Below the pieces are notes generated by a model. It did not search any database. It saw nothing but the letters and a program-made list of their open reading frames with translations, and had not been told where the DNA came from. From the NCBI GenBank assembly GCA_963733885.1, contig CAVTES010000007.1, positions 434,001 through 498,000 on the forward strand: a stretch of 64,000 nucleotides of DNA. Direction: 5' to 3'. How positions within the stretch are numbered: the first letter of the stretch is position 1; each line of letters opens with the position of its first letter. Made by a program: the position numbers and the translations under genes. This document shows positions 54,558-63,831 of this stretch, piece after piece. Source of the stretch: JACVRW01 sp963733885 (lineage in GTDB: Bacteria; Actinomycetota; Thermoleophilia; Solirubrobacterales; Thermoleophilaceae).

Positions 54558-55867
54558 ATGAACGCGGCCGAGACGCCAGCGATCGTCGTCGACGACGTCA
54601 GCAAGCGCTTCCGGGTTCCGGGCGAGCGCGTGATGACGCTGAAGGAGCGCGCCCTCCATCCCCTGCGCGCCATCCCCTCTCACGAGCTGACCGCGGTGGA
54701 CCATGTCTCCTTCTCGGTGGCGCCGGGCGAGTTCTTCGCCGTCGTCGGACGCAACGGGTCGGGGAAGAGCACGCTGCTGAAGTGCCTCGCCGGCATCTAC
54801 GCGGTCGACGCCGGGCGCATGTACGTCAACGGCCGCATGTCGACGTTCATCGAGCTCGGCGTCGGGTTCAACATGGAGCTGCCGGCGCGCGAGAACGTGG
54901 TCATCAACGCGACGATGCTGGGCCTCGCCGCCCCGGGAGGCGCAGGCGGCGTTTCGATCGCGTGCTCGACTTCGCGGAGCTCGAGGAGTTCGCCGACCTC
55001 CGGCTCAAGAACTACTCATCCGGCATGCTCGTGCGCCTTGCGTTCGCCGTGATGATCCAGGTGGACGCCGACATGCTGCTGATCGACGAGGTGCTGGCCG
55101 TCGGCGACGCCGCTTTCCAGCAGAAGTGCTACGACGAGTTCGCCCGCTGCGGCGGGAGGGCCGCACCGTGGTGCTCGTGACGCACGACATGGTCGCCGCC
55201 GAGCGCTTCTGCGACCGGGCGCTCCTGCTCGAGCACGGACGCTCCGTCGATGCTTGGCGAACCCCACGCCGTGGGCCTGCGCTACATGGAGCTGAACTTC
55301 GCGCGCGAGGAGGGCGGTCGCGACCCGGGCGAACACGAAGAGGACGAACGTGAAGAGGTCGAACCCGAGCGCAGCGAGGGTGAGCAGGACGAGGCCGACC
55401 GCTTCGGCGACGGCCGGGGTGAGATCCTGGAGGCGTGGTTCGAGGACGGCGACGGCCGGCGCACGACGGCGCTACCTAGCGGGCGGCGCTGCTCGTTCGT
55501 GGCCCGGGCACGGTTCAGCGAGGAGGTGGAGGATCCGATCCTCGGCTTCGCGCTCCAGAACGCCGCGCAGCAGACGGTGCTCGCCGCATCTACCCTCGCG
55601 CTCAATAAACGGCTCGGGTCGTTCCAGGCGGGCGAAGAGGTGACATTCCGCATCGCGTTCGACATCGTATTCCGGCCCGATCGCTACTACGCCACACCCG
55701 CCATCGCCCACGCCGGCACGGGCTTCGCCTGGATCGACCGGCGCGAGCGCTTCGCCGAGGTGGTCGTCACCGGCGCATCGCGGACGGACGCGATCGTCGA
55801 CCTGCCGTATGAGGTGACGCTCGAGCGGGCCGCAGTCGAGCGACCGCGCAGCGAGGTTGCCGAGTGA
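54558..55867 (+). CDS. wzt: polysaccharide ABC exporter ATP-binding protein Wzt-like, three frameshifts
   Basis: About 436 codons. AVVGRNGSGKSTLLKCLAGI is Walker A, NYSSGMLVRLAFAVMIQVDA the ABC signature (SSGM), DMLLIDEVLAVGDAAFQQKC Walker B with D-loop, VVLVTHDMVAAERFCDRALL the H-loop. After a hydrophilic linker the C-terminal domain (FVARARFSEEVEDPILGFAL, YYATPAIAHAGTGFAWIDRR) is the Wzt carbohydrate-binding module that selects the finished polymer. Breaks near 54932, 55160 and 55252. Overlaps wzm by GTGA. Confidence 0.88.
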
Positions 55868-56724
55868 GCATCACCGACGCGACGCGGACACGGCCACTCG
55901 GCCGTCCGATCCGGGGTCCGGCCGCGGTCGGCGGCGAATGGCGGCGCCTCCTGCGCCTCACCCGGATGCTGGCGGTTACCGATTTCCGGCTCCGCTTCTT
56001 CGGTTCCGCGCTGGGCTACGTGTGGCAGGTCATGCATCCCCTCTTCCTGTTCGGGGTGCTGTACGTCGTCTTCACCGAGGTAGTAAGGCTCGGAGGCGGC
56101 GTGGCCTTCTACCCCGTCGCGCTGTTGGCGGGGGTGGTGCTGTTCGTGTTTCTCGCCGAGTCCACCGGCCAATCGGTGCAGAGCCTGATCGAGCGCGAAC
56201 CGATCGTTCGCAAGATTCAGTTTCCCCGCCTCGCGGTGCCGCTCTCCATCGTCCTCACCGCACTGTTCCGCCTGGTCCTGAACCTGATTGTTGTGTTTGT
56301 CTTCCTGCTCATCTCGGGCGGAGGCGTCAGGCTGTCCTGGCTGGAGCTCCCCCTGCTCCTGGCCCTGATGGTGGTGCTCGCGGCGGGCCTGGCGGCCCTC
56401 CTATCGGCGCTGTTCGTGCACTTCCGCGACGTCAAGCCGATCTGGGACGTGCTCCTCCAGGTCGTGTTCTATGCGACGCCGATCTTCTACCCGATCACCG
56501 TTGTGAAGAGCGAGACGCTGCGCGAGCTGCTGATGCTCAATCCCTTCGCGGCGATCCTCCAGCAGTTCCGTCACGCGATAATCGACCCGAGCCATCCAAG
56601 CGCCGCGGAGGCGATCGGTGGCGGCGTCCGCCTCCTCATCCCGCTGGGGCTGATCGCGCTCATCGCGGTGGTGGGGTTCCGCTACTTCGACCGCAAAGCG
56701 CCACGGATCGCGGAGGAGCTCTAG
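55864..56724 (+). CDS. wzm: polysaccharide ABC exporter permease Wzm-like
   Basis: 286 aa. The ABC-2 membrane fold: LTRMLAVTDFRLRFFGSALG at the N-terminus, VWQVMHPLFLFGVLYVVFTE, then TM helices (VALLAGVVLFVFLAESTGQS, ALMVVLAAGLAALLSALFVH), the FRDVKPIWDVLLQVVFYATP IF-YPI loop, and a last TM near GLIALIAVVGFRYF. It pairs with Wzt to export an O-antigen or teichoic-acid-type polymer. The frame is clean here, unlike the upstream gene. Confidence 0.92.
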   Translation: MSITDATRTRPLGRPIRGPAAVGGEWRRLLRLTRMLAVTDFRLRFFGSALGYVWQVMHPLFLFGVLYVVFTEVVRLGGGVAFYPVALLAGVVLFVFLAESTGQSVQSLIEREPIVRKIQFPRLAVPLSIVLTALFRLVLNLIVVFVFLLISGGGVRLSWLELPLLLALMVVLAAGLAALLSALFVHFRDVKPIWDVLLQVVFYATPIFYPITVVKSETLRELLMLNPFAAILQQFRHAIIDPSHPSAAEAIGGGVRLLIPLGLIALIAVVGFRYFDRKAPRIAEEL

Positions 56725-57639
56725 TTGCCCGGTCCCGACTGGGAGGAGCGCATCACGCGCGACACGAACCCGGCCATCCGGATCGAGCACGATGTCCGCT
56801 ATCGGATGGCCGTGCCCGCGATCCGCGAGGCGTCGGTGTGGTGCGATCTCGGCTGCGGCAACGGGATCGCTGCCGCGTCTGTACTCGGCGGGCGCTTCGA
56901 GGGACATGCCGTGCTGGTGGACATCGAGGAAGACGCGCTGCGTCAGGCCGAGCGCGAGATCGAGACCGGCACCACAGTGACGGTGCAAGCGGACCTCGCT
57001 GCCGAGTCGGACCTGCGGCGTGTGCGCGACGCGCTCCTGGAGGCGGACGGTGGCTGCATCACCTGTTTCGAGGTCGTCGAGCACCTGAGCAGCTTCGTCC
57101 CCCTGGTGGAGCTGCTCGTGGAGCTCGCGGAGCAGCACGGCTTCACGGTGGCGCTCAGCGTGCCTAACGACGCCTTCTGGTCGATCGAGAACCCCTTCCA
57201 CCACACGATGTGGGGCGAGGGCGCGTTCGAAGAGCTACGGCGGCTGCTGCCGGAAGGTCAGGTGGTCGCGCGCCAGTTCGCGCTCAACGGCTCGCTTGCG
57301 CTGGTCGACGGCCAAGACGGCGACCGGTACCCGATCGAAGTCGAGGCCCCGGTGGGCGCCGCCCCTACCCACTTCCTGGTGGGCATCGGCCCCGGTGCGA
57401 ACCGGCTGGCGTGCGTGGCGGCGGTGAGCGAGGACGATGTCGTCGAGCGGCGCCGTTGGGAGCGCCAGCGCGAGAGCGACCTTGCGTTCCTCAAGTCGCT
57501 AGAAAGCAAGGTCAAGTCCCAGAAGGCCGAGCTCAAGTCACAAGAGCGCCAGTTCAACGAGTGGCGAGCGTACATCCATGAGCTCGAGGGCCGCCTCGGA
57601 CTTCCGCTGTCGGGCGCCAGCGGCGACGACTCGGCGTGA
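56725..57639 (+). CDS. SAM-dependent methyltransferase with C-terminal coiled coil
   Basis: 304 aa from TTG immediately after wzm. CDLGCGNGIAAASVLGGRFE is motif I, VLVDIEEDALRQAEREIETG follows, and CITCFEVVEHLSSFVPLVEL is the post-motif region typical of class I methyltransferases. The C-terminal 60 residues (LAFLKSLESKVKSQKAELKS) are a coiled coil. Capping methyltransferases with coiled coils terminate polymer growth in some Wzm/Wzt systems (WbdD-like), an attractive but unproven role here. Overlaps the next gene by GTGA. Confidence 0.85.
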   Translation: MPGPDWEERITRDTNPAIRIEHDVRYRMAVPAIREASVWCDLGCGNGIAAASVLGGRFEGHAVLVDIEEDALRQAEREIETGTTVTVQADLAAESDLRRVRDALLEADGGCITCFEVVEHLSSFVPLVELLVELAEQHGFTVALSVPNDAFWSIENPFHHTMWGEGAFEELRRLLPEGQVVARQFALNGSLALVDGQDGDRYPIEVEAPVGAAPTHFLVGIGPGANRLACVAAVSEDDVVERRRWERQRESDLAFLKSLESKVKSQKAELKSQERQFNEWRAYIHELEGRLGLPLSGASGDDSA

Positions 57640-58829
57640 TACGCAACCTCGCACGGCGCGCCGCGCACCCGCTCGGACTGATGCGGGGCAGGGACCATTT
57701 CGACACGATCGCCGCGCTCGCCCGAGAGGGCCCGGTCTCGGTGTCGGCGGACCCCGCGCTCGCAAGCAGGGAGCGGCTTCGGGTGGCCGTACTAGTCCCG
57801 CCCTTCCTGCGCGGCAGCGGCGGGCTGACCACGATCCTCGCGCTGGTCGACGCGCTCGCCGAGCGAGGTCACGCCTGCTCGCTCTGGCTCGAGGATCCGC
57901 ACCGCCGCGCGCCCGAGCCGCGACGGCGCGTCGACAAGCGGCTGCGCTGCTACTTCGGGACGGTCCAGGCCGAAGTCCATAGCGGGTTCGGCGCTTGGGC
58001 CGGCGCCGACGTGGCGGTGGCCACCGGCTGGGAGACGGTCGCGCGGGCGCTGCTGCTGCCGGACTGCGGAGCCCGCGCCTACCTCGTGCAGGACTACGAG
58101 CCCGACTTCTTCCCTGCCTCGGCCGAGGCGCGCTGGGCCGAGCAGACCTACTCGCAGGGCCTCTTTCACGTCACCGCGGGCCCGTGGCTCGCGGAGCTCC
58201 TGCGCGAGCGCTTCGGAGCCCGCGCCGACTGGTTCACGCTTGGCGTCGACCATTCGGTGTACGGGCCACTCCAGGTCGAGCGCCGAGAGGACACGGTGAT
58301 CCTTTACGCTCGCCGCTCCACTCCGCGCCGGGCGGTACCGCTTGCGTTGCTTGGGCTGGCGGAGCTTCACCGGCGCCGCAACCATGTCCGGCTGGTGCTG
58401 TTCGGCGAGGAGCATCCGATGCGCACGTCCTTCCCATACCACCCCGCAGGCGTCCGGCCCGAGCCCGAGCTCGCGCGCCTCTACGCAGAGGCGACTGTGG
58501 GAGTTTCACTCTCGCTCACTAACTACTCCCGTGTGAGCCAAGAGATGCTGGCCTGCGGCCTGCCCTGCGTCGAGCTCGACACACCCAGCGTGCGGGCTGC
58601 GCTGGGCGGCGAAGAGGCCGTGACGCTGGCACCCTTCGACCCGCTCGGGCTCGCAGACGCGATCGAGAGGCTGCTCGCCGATCCGGACCTGCGGGAGCAG
58701 CGCGCCGACGCGGGCCGCCGGCTCGTCGCCGAGCGGACCTGGGAGCGAGCGGGCGAGCAGGTCGAGGGTTGTCTGCGGGAGGCGTTGGCGCAGGCGGCGG
58801 GCGTGTCGCTGGGGACTGCGGGGAGCTGA
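57636..58829 (+). CDS. glycosyltransferase, WsaF/GT4-like
   Basis: 397 aa from GTG. VAVLVPPFLRGSGGLTTILA and LVDALAERGHACSLWLEDPH start the N-domain, AVATGWETVARALLLPDCGA and YLVQDYEPDFFPASAEARWA define a central region seen in WsaF-type rhamnosyltransferases, and ILYARRSTPRRAVPLALLGL, then SLTNYSRVSQEMLACGLPCV with ELDTPSVRAALGGEEAVTLA is the nucleotide-sugar-binding end. It probably extends the polysaccharide. Convergent with the GT-C-like membrane gene, 13 bp apart. Confidence 0.85.
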   Translation: MIRNLARRAAHPLGLMRGRDHFDTIAALAREGPVSVSADPALASRERLRVAVLVPPFLRGSGGLTTILALVDALAERGHACSLWLEDPHRRAPEPRRRVDKRLRCYFGTVQAEVHSGFGAWAGADVAVATGWETVARALLLPDCGARAYLVQDYEPDFFPASAEARWAEQTYSQGLFHVTAGPWLAELLRERFGARADWFTLGVDHSVYGPLQVERREDTVILYARRSTPRRAVPLALLGLAELHRRRNHVRLVLFGEEHPMRTSFPYHPAGVRPEPELARLYAEATVGVSLSLTNYSRVSQEMLACGLPCVELDTPSVRAALGGEEAVTLAPFDPLGLADAIERLLADPDLREQRADAGRRLVAERTWERAGEQVEGCLREALAQAAGVSLGTAGS

Positions 58830-58842
58830 AGAAAGGCTGCGT

Positions 58843-61050
58843 CTAAGGACAGGCGCCAACCTGCAGGTTCACGACCGTGGGTCCTACCCACCTCCCATCC
58901 CGGAGCCGCCCCGCGACGCCGGCAAGAACCAAGGTCGTGGGGTGGCCGCCTTCGACGCGTAGGACAAACCGGTCCCGCACACCTGGTTGCGCAACTCCTC
59001 GCAGTGTCCGAGGCGCGCCGCTGATTCGGTAGCGGCTGGCGCGGTCCGCCAACCTATGGACTGCCACTCCACCTTGCACGCATCGTTCCCGGCTGGACGG
59101 GGGAAAGATGCGCAACCGCAGTGGGTGGCCACGCTCCGGATAGCCCTTGACGGAATCGCCACGCGTCATCCATAGGAGATCCAATGGTTGATGGAGTCGC
59201 ATCAGTTGCGCGAACCGGAAGTACGGCGAGAGTGGCAACAGCTCTCCTGAGAGACCAACAGGCTTGAAGCCCGGGTACTGCACGAGGAGGTTAGGAACGG
59301 TCCCGACCACCGCCGTGTTCCCCGTACGCCAGTCCGCTGAGACGGTGATATCGCGGAGAGTGGTAAACCCCGGCGGCTGCGGTTGGCGCATGACCGCCAT
59401 GCCACCCCCCAACGAGTGGTTGTAGACACGTAGGAACCAGATCTGTCCCTCTAGCCGGGGATCCATGGCATCGTCGACGGCCAGCGCTTGGGCCCTGCCA
59501 CCATTGGTGGCCCGATCGATGAAGGTGAGCGCGTCCAATGGCACGTCCGGCGTACCGGCGCCCTTGACGAATCTTCGCGCCGCGTGGTCGGCCGATGCGA
59601 CCTGGAAGACGAGCACACCTGCCAGGACGATGGACGCCGCAACCACGGCCAGCGGCCGCCGCGGTTTGGACATGCGCGCGACCACCGCGACGACGAGGGC
59701 GGCACCAACGGCCCCGAGCATCGCGAGAGTCGCCACATGCGGGGTGGAGAAGGGCAGGAGGATGGCCAACTCGCCTACGACGACACGCTCGAGGAACAGG
59801 GAAGTCGGGGCCAGGAAGAAATCGAACGGCCCCTGCCCCGGCCACGCATAGGACGTCACGATCAGACGAGCTGAGAGCAGTCCGCTGACCAGAACAGCCC
59901 AAACCGGCGGCGGCCTGCGGAACACAGCAAGTGCTCCAGCGAGCGCAAAGGGCGGCACAAGCACCGCGAAGTAGCGATCCTCATTCAAGGACGAGTAGTA
60001 CACGTACGACAACGCGACGACCAGTCCGAGGACGACCCAGGCGAAACCTCCACTGGTTGCATCCGCCGGCCTAACGAGATCCCGCACCAGCATCGGAAGG
60101 GCGAGGATGAATGGCACCAGCGCAAGCCCGATCGCCAGGTGGCTGAAAAGAAAGCGCGTGTTGTCCCACAGCGTGGCCAGTTGGATATCGGGCCCCAGGC
60201 GCGCCGTGCCGTAGCCGAGGAAAGTCGCCGGATCTTCGCGTGTAATCGCCCAAAGCGAACCCGCCACAAAGGCGGGAACGAGAAGCGGGTGACGGCGCAA
60301 GACCCGCGCAGGGAATGCTCGCAACCGGCGGCGTAACTGTTCACCGTCGGGAGCTTCAAACCAGGCTGCGGCCAAAGCACCGGGCACGATCGCGACGACA
60401 AGCGGCGCCCAGCCAATCCGTGCGAGGGCAGTCGCTGCAAGCCCCACAACAACGACAAGATCCGAAACCGGTCCCGGTCGCCGCAGGGTTCGAACCATCG
60501 CCCAGAGCATCGCCGTTGCGGCGAGAAGACCGGCCGCTTGGTTCAACGTGAAGATCCCGTAGAACGCAAAACTCCCGGTGGAGGCAACCGCAGCGGCCGC
60601 GAGCGCAGCCCAACGGCTGAGCCCTAGTAGCCGACCAGCAAGCCAGGTCGGAACGGCCACAAGCCCCTGACTTAGCGCCATGAAGGCGTGGAGCAGCCAG
60701 AGCTCCCGACTTGCGGAGTCCGTCACGATGACTATCAGCGCCGTCACGAGGCTCGTGAGGCGTTCGAGGCCGCGGTCGATGTCGTGTGAGAACGCCAGCG
60801 AGGGGTCAGCACTGATGGCGCGTCCGTAGAGGATCGCGATGGCCTCGTCGACGAAGACGTTGTGGTTGGTCACCGCGATTCGGCCAATGAGCAAGCTCAC
60901 GGCGAGGACCACGCCCGCCAGTGCGATAAGGGGAAGCTTGTCGCTAGCGGCGAGGTGCTGCGCGAAGGCGGAGCTTCGCCGCATCCGCGGCGCCTCACGC
61001 GGGGAGGAACCCTGTCTCGGCCCCTCGACCCGCGGAAGGGGCTGAGTCAA
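58843..61050 (-). CDS. large polytopic membrane protein, GT-C-like
   Basis: 735 aa with about eleven transmembrane helices in residues 38-500 (LPLIALAGVVLAVSLLIGRI, SRWAALAAAAVASTGSFAFY, GGFAWVVLGLVVALSYVYYS) and a periplasmic C-terminal domain of about 235 aa. The first extracytoplasmic loop has NHNVFVDEAIAILYGRAIS with a D-E pair, the place of the catalytic acidic motif in GT-C (PMT/ArnT-like) transferases. The C-terminal domain resembles that of the upstream paralogue. It probably modifies surface glycans with a lipid-linked sugar. ATG at 61050. Confidence 0.7.
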   Translation of the reverse strand: MTQPLPRVEGPRQGSSPREAPRMRRSSAFAQHLAASDKLPLIALAGVVLAVSLLIGRIAVTNHNVFVDEAIAILYGRAISADPSLAFSHDIDRGLERLTSLVTALIVIVTDSASRELWLLHAFMALSQGLVAVPTWLAGRLLGLSRWAALAAAAVASTGSFAFYGIFTLNQAAGLLAATAMLWAMVRTLRRPGPVSDLVVVVGLAATALARIGWAPLVVAIVPGALAAAWFEAPDGEQLRRRLRAFPARVLRRHPLLVPAFVAGSLWAITREDPATFLGYGTARLGPDIQLATLWDNTRFLFSHLAIGLALVPFILALPMLVRDLVRPADATSGGFAWVVLGLVVALSYVYYSSLNEDRYFAVLVPPFALAGALAVFRRPPPVWAVLVSGLLSARLIVTSYAWPGQGPFDFFLAPTSLFLERVVVGELAILLPFSTPHVATLAMLGAVGAALVVAVVARMSKPRRPLAVVAASIVLAGVLVFQVASADHAARRFVKGAGTPDVPLDALTFIDRATNGGRAQALAVDDAMDPRLEGQIWFLRVYNHSLGGGMAVMRQPQPPGFTTLRDITVSADWRTGNTAVVGTVPNLLVQYPGFKPVGLSGELLPLSPYFRFAQLMRLHQPLDLLWMTRGDSVKGYPERGHPLRLRIFPPSSRERCVQGGVAVHRLADRASRYRISGAPRTLRGVAQPGVRDRFVLRVEGGHPTTLVLAGVAGRLRDGRWVGPTVVNLQVGACP

Positions 61051-61075
61051 CCGGGACAGGTCGACCGTCTCCCCC

Positions 61076-63316
61076 TCAACCCCGGTCGCAGGCCGAGCCT
61101 GCCGGCTCCAGGAAAACGGACTTCACCACCGCTCCGACCACGGCGCCGTCCGCCTGGCGGGTACCTGACCGGGCGCGTGCGCGGCCCGTCACCATGCGGC
61201 CGCAGGCCGGGATGCGCACCAGTCGCGTCATCCCCTCCTCCAGCCGCACGACGCTGCTCCGATCTCCGAGCTGAAGCGAGATCACCCCCTCGCCGTTGGG
61301 CGGCGCTGCCAGCTCGAGCCGTGCGATCGCAGCGCCGCCACCCGGCCACGCCTCGAGCTCGACCGGCGTGCCGCGCAGGACGGCCCCATCGGCGCGGAGC
61401 CCGGTGGCGAGCCACTGCGCTCGAGCCGGCCGCGTGGGCTCGGCCAGGAACAGCGGTTGGTCGAACTGGTCGTCGGCGGCCTGACTGCCGTGGATCTGCA
61501 GGAACGGGGAGCCGGCCCACACGAGCGTCAGGCCGTCCGGCAGGTCGGGCTCAAAGCGGCCGTCCGGTCGGATGTCGTGCTGGCTCAGCGGCAGCGTGTC
61601 GACCGGCGAGCCCTCGCTCGGTGGCACGAGCTGCGGCACCTGGGCGCGACGGCGCAGGCGATCGTTCCAGAACGACGCCTCGCGGAGGACGAAAATGGTG
61701 GCATTCGGATCCTCCCACTGCGCCGTCTGCAGCCACGTGACCTCTTGGCCGCCCGCGGCCCTGTCGAGCCATCCCCGGACGGCGGCGCTCGGCTCGATCG
61801 TGCGGTCCGCCAGTCCCTGGCCGACCCGTCCGTCGATCGCCAGGAAGGCGTACGCGGTCAGCCCAATCTGCACCGTGGCGGCGCTGGCCAGCAGCCAGCG
61901 CCGCGCCCATGGCGCTCGTCGCCAGCCGACGGCTAGTACCACGGCTGCCGTGGCGGTAACCACGAACAGGAGGTCGCGGGCGCTCAGACCACCGAGGCCG
62001 ATCGTGGACCTCACCTCCTCCAGCGCGCGCTCCGAAAGGTAAACCACGGACTTCCCGGTAGGCGCCAGGAAGAGCTCTGGGGTGAACGCGTACGGGAGCG
62101 TTACGACCCCGTACAGCGTCGCGAGCAGCACCCCCGCCCAGGTGAGCGCACTGGAGGAAAGGCCTGGGCTCTCTATCGCGGCGAAGGCACCGACCCAAAG
62201 GAAGGGGACCACGTAGATGTAGTAGCGCTCCTCGGTGATGTGCGCGAGGTAGCCGCTCTGGGCTGCCAGCGTGAATGCGAAGACCGACACCGTCACGGCG
62301 AGCGCGGTCCACGCGAGGGCACGCGCGCTGGGGTTGATTCGGTCCCGCAGCGCGGATGGGTACCAGGCGAGCGAAAGGACCGCCGGCACCACCCCCACCC
62401 CCAGCCCGAGGGTGATCAGCTCGACCGCCGCACCCAGCGGCACGTCGGTAGGCAGGGCATCGCGATGCTGGACCTCACCGTACCCGCCGAGCACTCGGTC
62501 GACGCGACTTTGGAGCGTACCCGTGGCCGCCAGAATCAGGACGAAAAGCACTCCGGCGGCGGCGACCCCTAATGAGAAGGGCGTTTGCCGCAACCTCCGG
62601 AGGAGCATTCCGAGCCGCTCCCCGCAGTCCGTGCCGGACCTCGCCTCGATTAGCGCGAGTACGAGGAGGAGCGCCACGTACCCGCCGAAGATGGCGATGA
62701 GCTGGACACGAGACACAACGGCGACCCCGGACCAGGCGAGCACAGCCGCGTCCCGAACCGGGGATGGGTCGCGAACGGCGCGCAGGATCGCGTACGACAG
62801 CCAGATGGAGACCGGATAGGCCAGGCTCTCCGCGAACAGCGCAGTGGTGAGCGTCAGCCACGGCAGGGCCACGCAGAGCAGGCCGACACCGACTGCCCGC
62901 CAACGCGAGGCGAGTACGGTGCGGGCGATCAGGTAGCTCGGTACGGCGGCGCTGGCGAAGAGCAGTGCGTTCCATCCCTTCGCGATCCGAACGGCGACGT
63001 CTGCGTCGAAGACAGCGAAGAGCGGCGCAAGCGTCAGCGAATAGAGGCGGGTCGATGCCCGGGCAGTGAGATCGTGGAAGAGGCTGTCCGGAAAACCCGT
63101 GCCGTAGTGCACTGCTGATGCCTTCAGGAGCGTCTCATCGAGTGCCCAGACGGAGACCTGCGTGGCTACGATGGCGGCGAGCGCGGCCACGAGCAACATC
63201 CCGACGCAGAGCGCCGCCAACGGGTAGAGCGATGCGGACCGACCCTCGGCCGTCGCGTGGGGGCGGTGGGTTGGCGTCGCGCGCGATTCGGGCGGGGCTG
63301 CCGGCAGCGTGCTCAT
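61076..63316 (-). CDS. large polytopic membrane protein, GT-C-like paralogue
   Basis: 746 aa from ATG 63316. TM1 is LYPLAALCVGMLLVAALAAI. The first loop WALDETLLKASAVHYGTGFP has a D-E pair at the same place as the downstream protein. About twelve TM helices follow, then a periplasmic tail (TLVWAGSPFLQIHG, ISLQLGDRSSVVRLEEGMTR). It overlaps the upstream small membrane gene (ATGA) and precedes the paralogue by 25 bp. Same inferred role: sugar transfer from a polyprenyl donor. The duplication suggests two different sugars or acceptors. Confidence 0.7.
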   Translation of the reverse strand: MSTLPAAPPESRATPTHRPHATAEGRSASLYPLAALCVGMLLVAALAAIVATQVSVWALDETLLKASAVHYGTGFPDSLFHDLTARASTRLYSLTLAPLFAVFDADVAVRIAKGWNALLFASAAVPSYLIARTVLASRWRAVGVGLLCVALPWLTLTTALFAESLAYPVSIWLSYAILRAVRDPSPVRDAAVLAWSGVAVVSRVQLIAIFGGYVALLLVLALIEARSGTDCGERLGMLLRRLRQTPFSLGVAAAGVLFVLILAATGTLQSRVDRVLGGYGEVQHRDALPTDVPLGAAVELITLGLGVGVVPAVLSLAWYPSALRDRINPSARALAWTALAVTVSVFAFTLAAQSGYLAHITEERYYIYVVPFLWVGAFAAIESPGLSSSALTWAGVLLATLYGVVTLPYAFTPELFLAPTGKSVVYLSERALEEVRSTIGLGGLSARDLLFVVTATAAVVLAVGWRRAPWARRWLLASAATVQIGLTAYAFLAIDGRVGQGLADRTIEPSAAVRGWLDRAAGGQEVTWLQTAQWEDPNATIFVLREASFWNDRLRRRAQVPQLVPPSEGSPVDTLPLSQHDIRPDGRFEPDLPDGLTLVWAGSPFLQIHGSQAADDQFDQPLFLAEPTRPARAQWLATGLRADGAVLRGTPVELEAWPGGGAAIARLELAAPPNGEGVISLQLGDRSSVVRLEEGMTRLVRIPACGRMVTGRARARSGTRQADGAVVGAVVKSVFLEPAGSACDRG

Positions 63317-63831
63317 CGGACTACGGCTGGGCGCGCCGCGCCTAGGTCGTCCGGCCGCCGGATCTCCCGGATCGGGTAGATGACCGCCAGACCCAGCAAG
63401 GCGATCGCGACCGCCGCCGCTGCCGCCCCGAGCAGCCGCCCCCGCGGTACGAAGCTCGGCGCCCGACGGGCCACTCTTGGCCACGTGCGCCTGAGCCCCC
63501 AGGCAACTCCGGCGCCGGTGAACGCCACCAGGATGCCGTACACCCACAGCCCGATCGTGGCCACGGGCACGGCTGCCGCGGTCGTCCAAAGCGCGCCCGC
63601 GACTGCATAGTCGGGGCCGAGGCGAAGGTCAACCGCCCCGGGCTCAACGGTGTCGCCCCGCGCGTGCAGCCCCTCATGTACCAGCATCCCGTGAACGTAG
63701 AGCTCTGGATCCTCCTCCATCCGAGCTTCCGGTCCAACCGAGTCGACCAGAGCCTCGCGATCGAGCGACAGCTCCAAGTCTTCGGTTCCCGCGATCCGCT
63801 CCCGGAGTGCCCGTACGGCGCGGGCGCTCAC
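63313..63831 (-). CDS. membrane protein of unknown function in GT-C operon
   Basis: 172 aa from GTG 63831. The N-terminal 75 residues are hydrophilic (RAVRALRERIAGTEDLELSL, ARMEEDPELYVHGMLVHEGL), then two TM segments (VATIGLWVYGILVAFTGAGV and LLGAAAAAVAIALLGLAVIY). No family recognised. It is coupled to both neighbours by 4-bp overlaps, so it is part of the glycan operon. Confidence 0.6.
   Translation of the reverse strand: MSARAVRALRERIAGTEDLELSLDREALVDSVGPEARMEEDPELYVHGMLVHEGLHARGDTVEPGAVDLRLGPDYAVAGALWTTAAAVPVATIGLWVYGILVAFTGAGVAWGLRRTWPRVARRAPSFVPRGRLLGAAAAAVAIALLGLAVIYPIREIRRPDDLGAARPAVVR

Noticed and set aside
59996..60006. TAGTACACG near 60 kb
   Set aside because: Single unpaired occurrence inside a coding region; no inverted partner.
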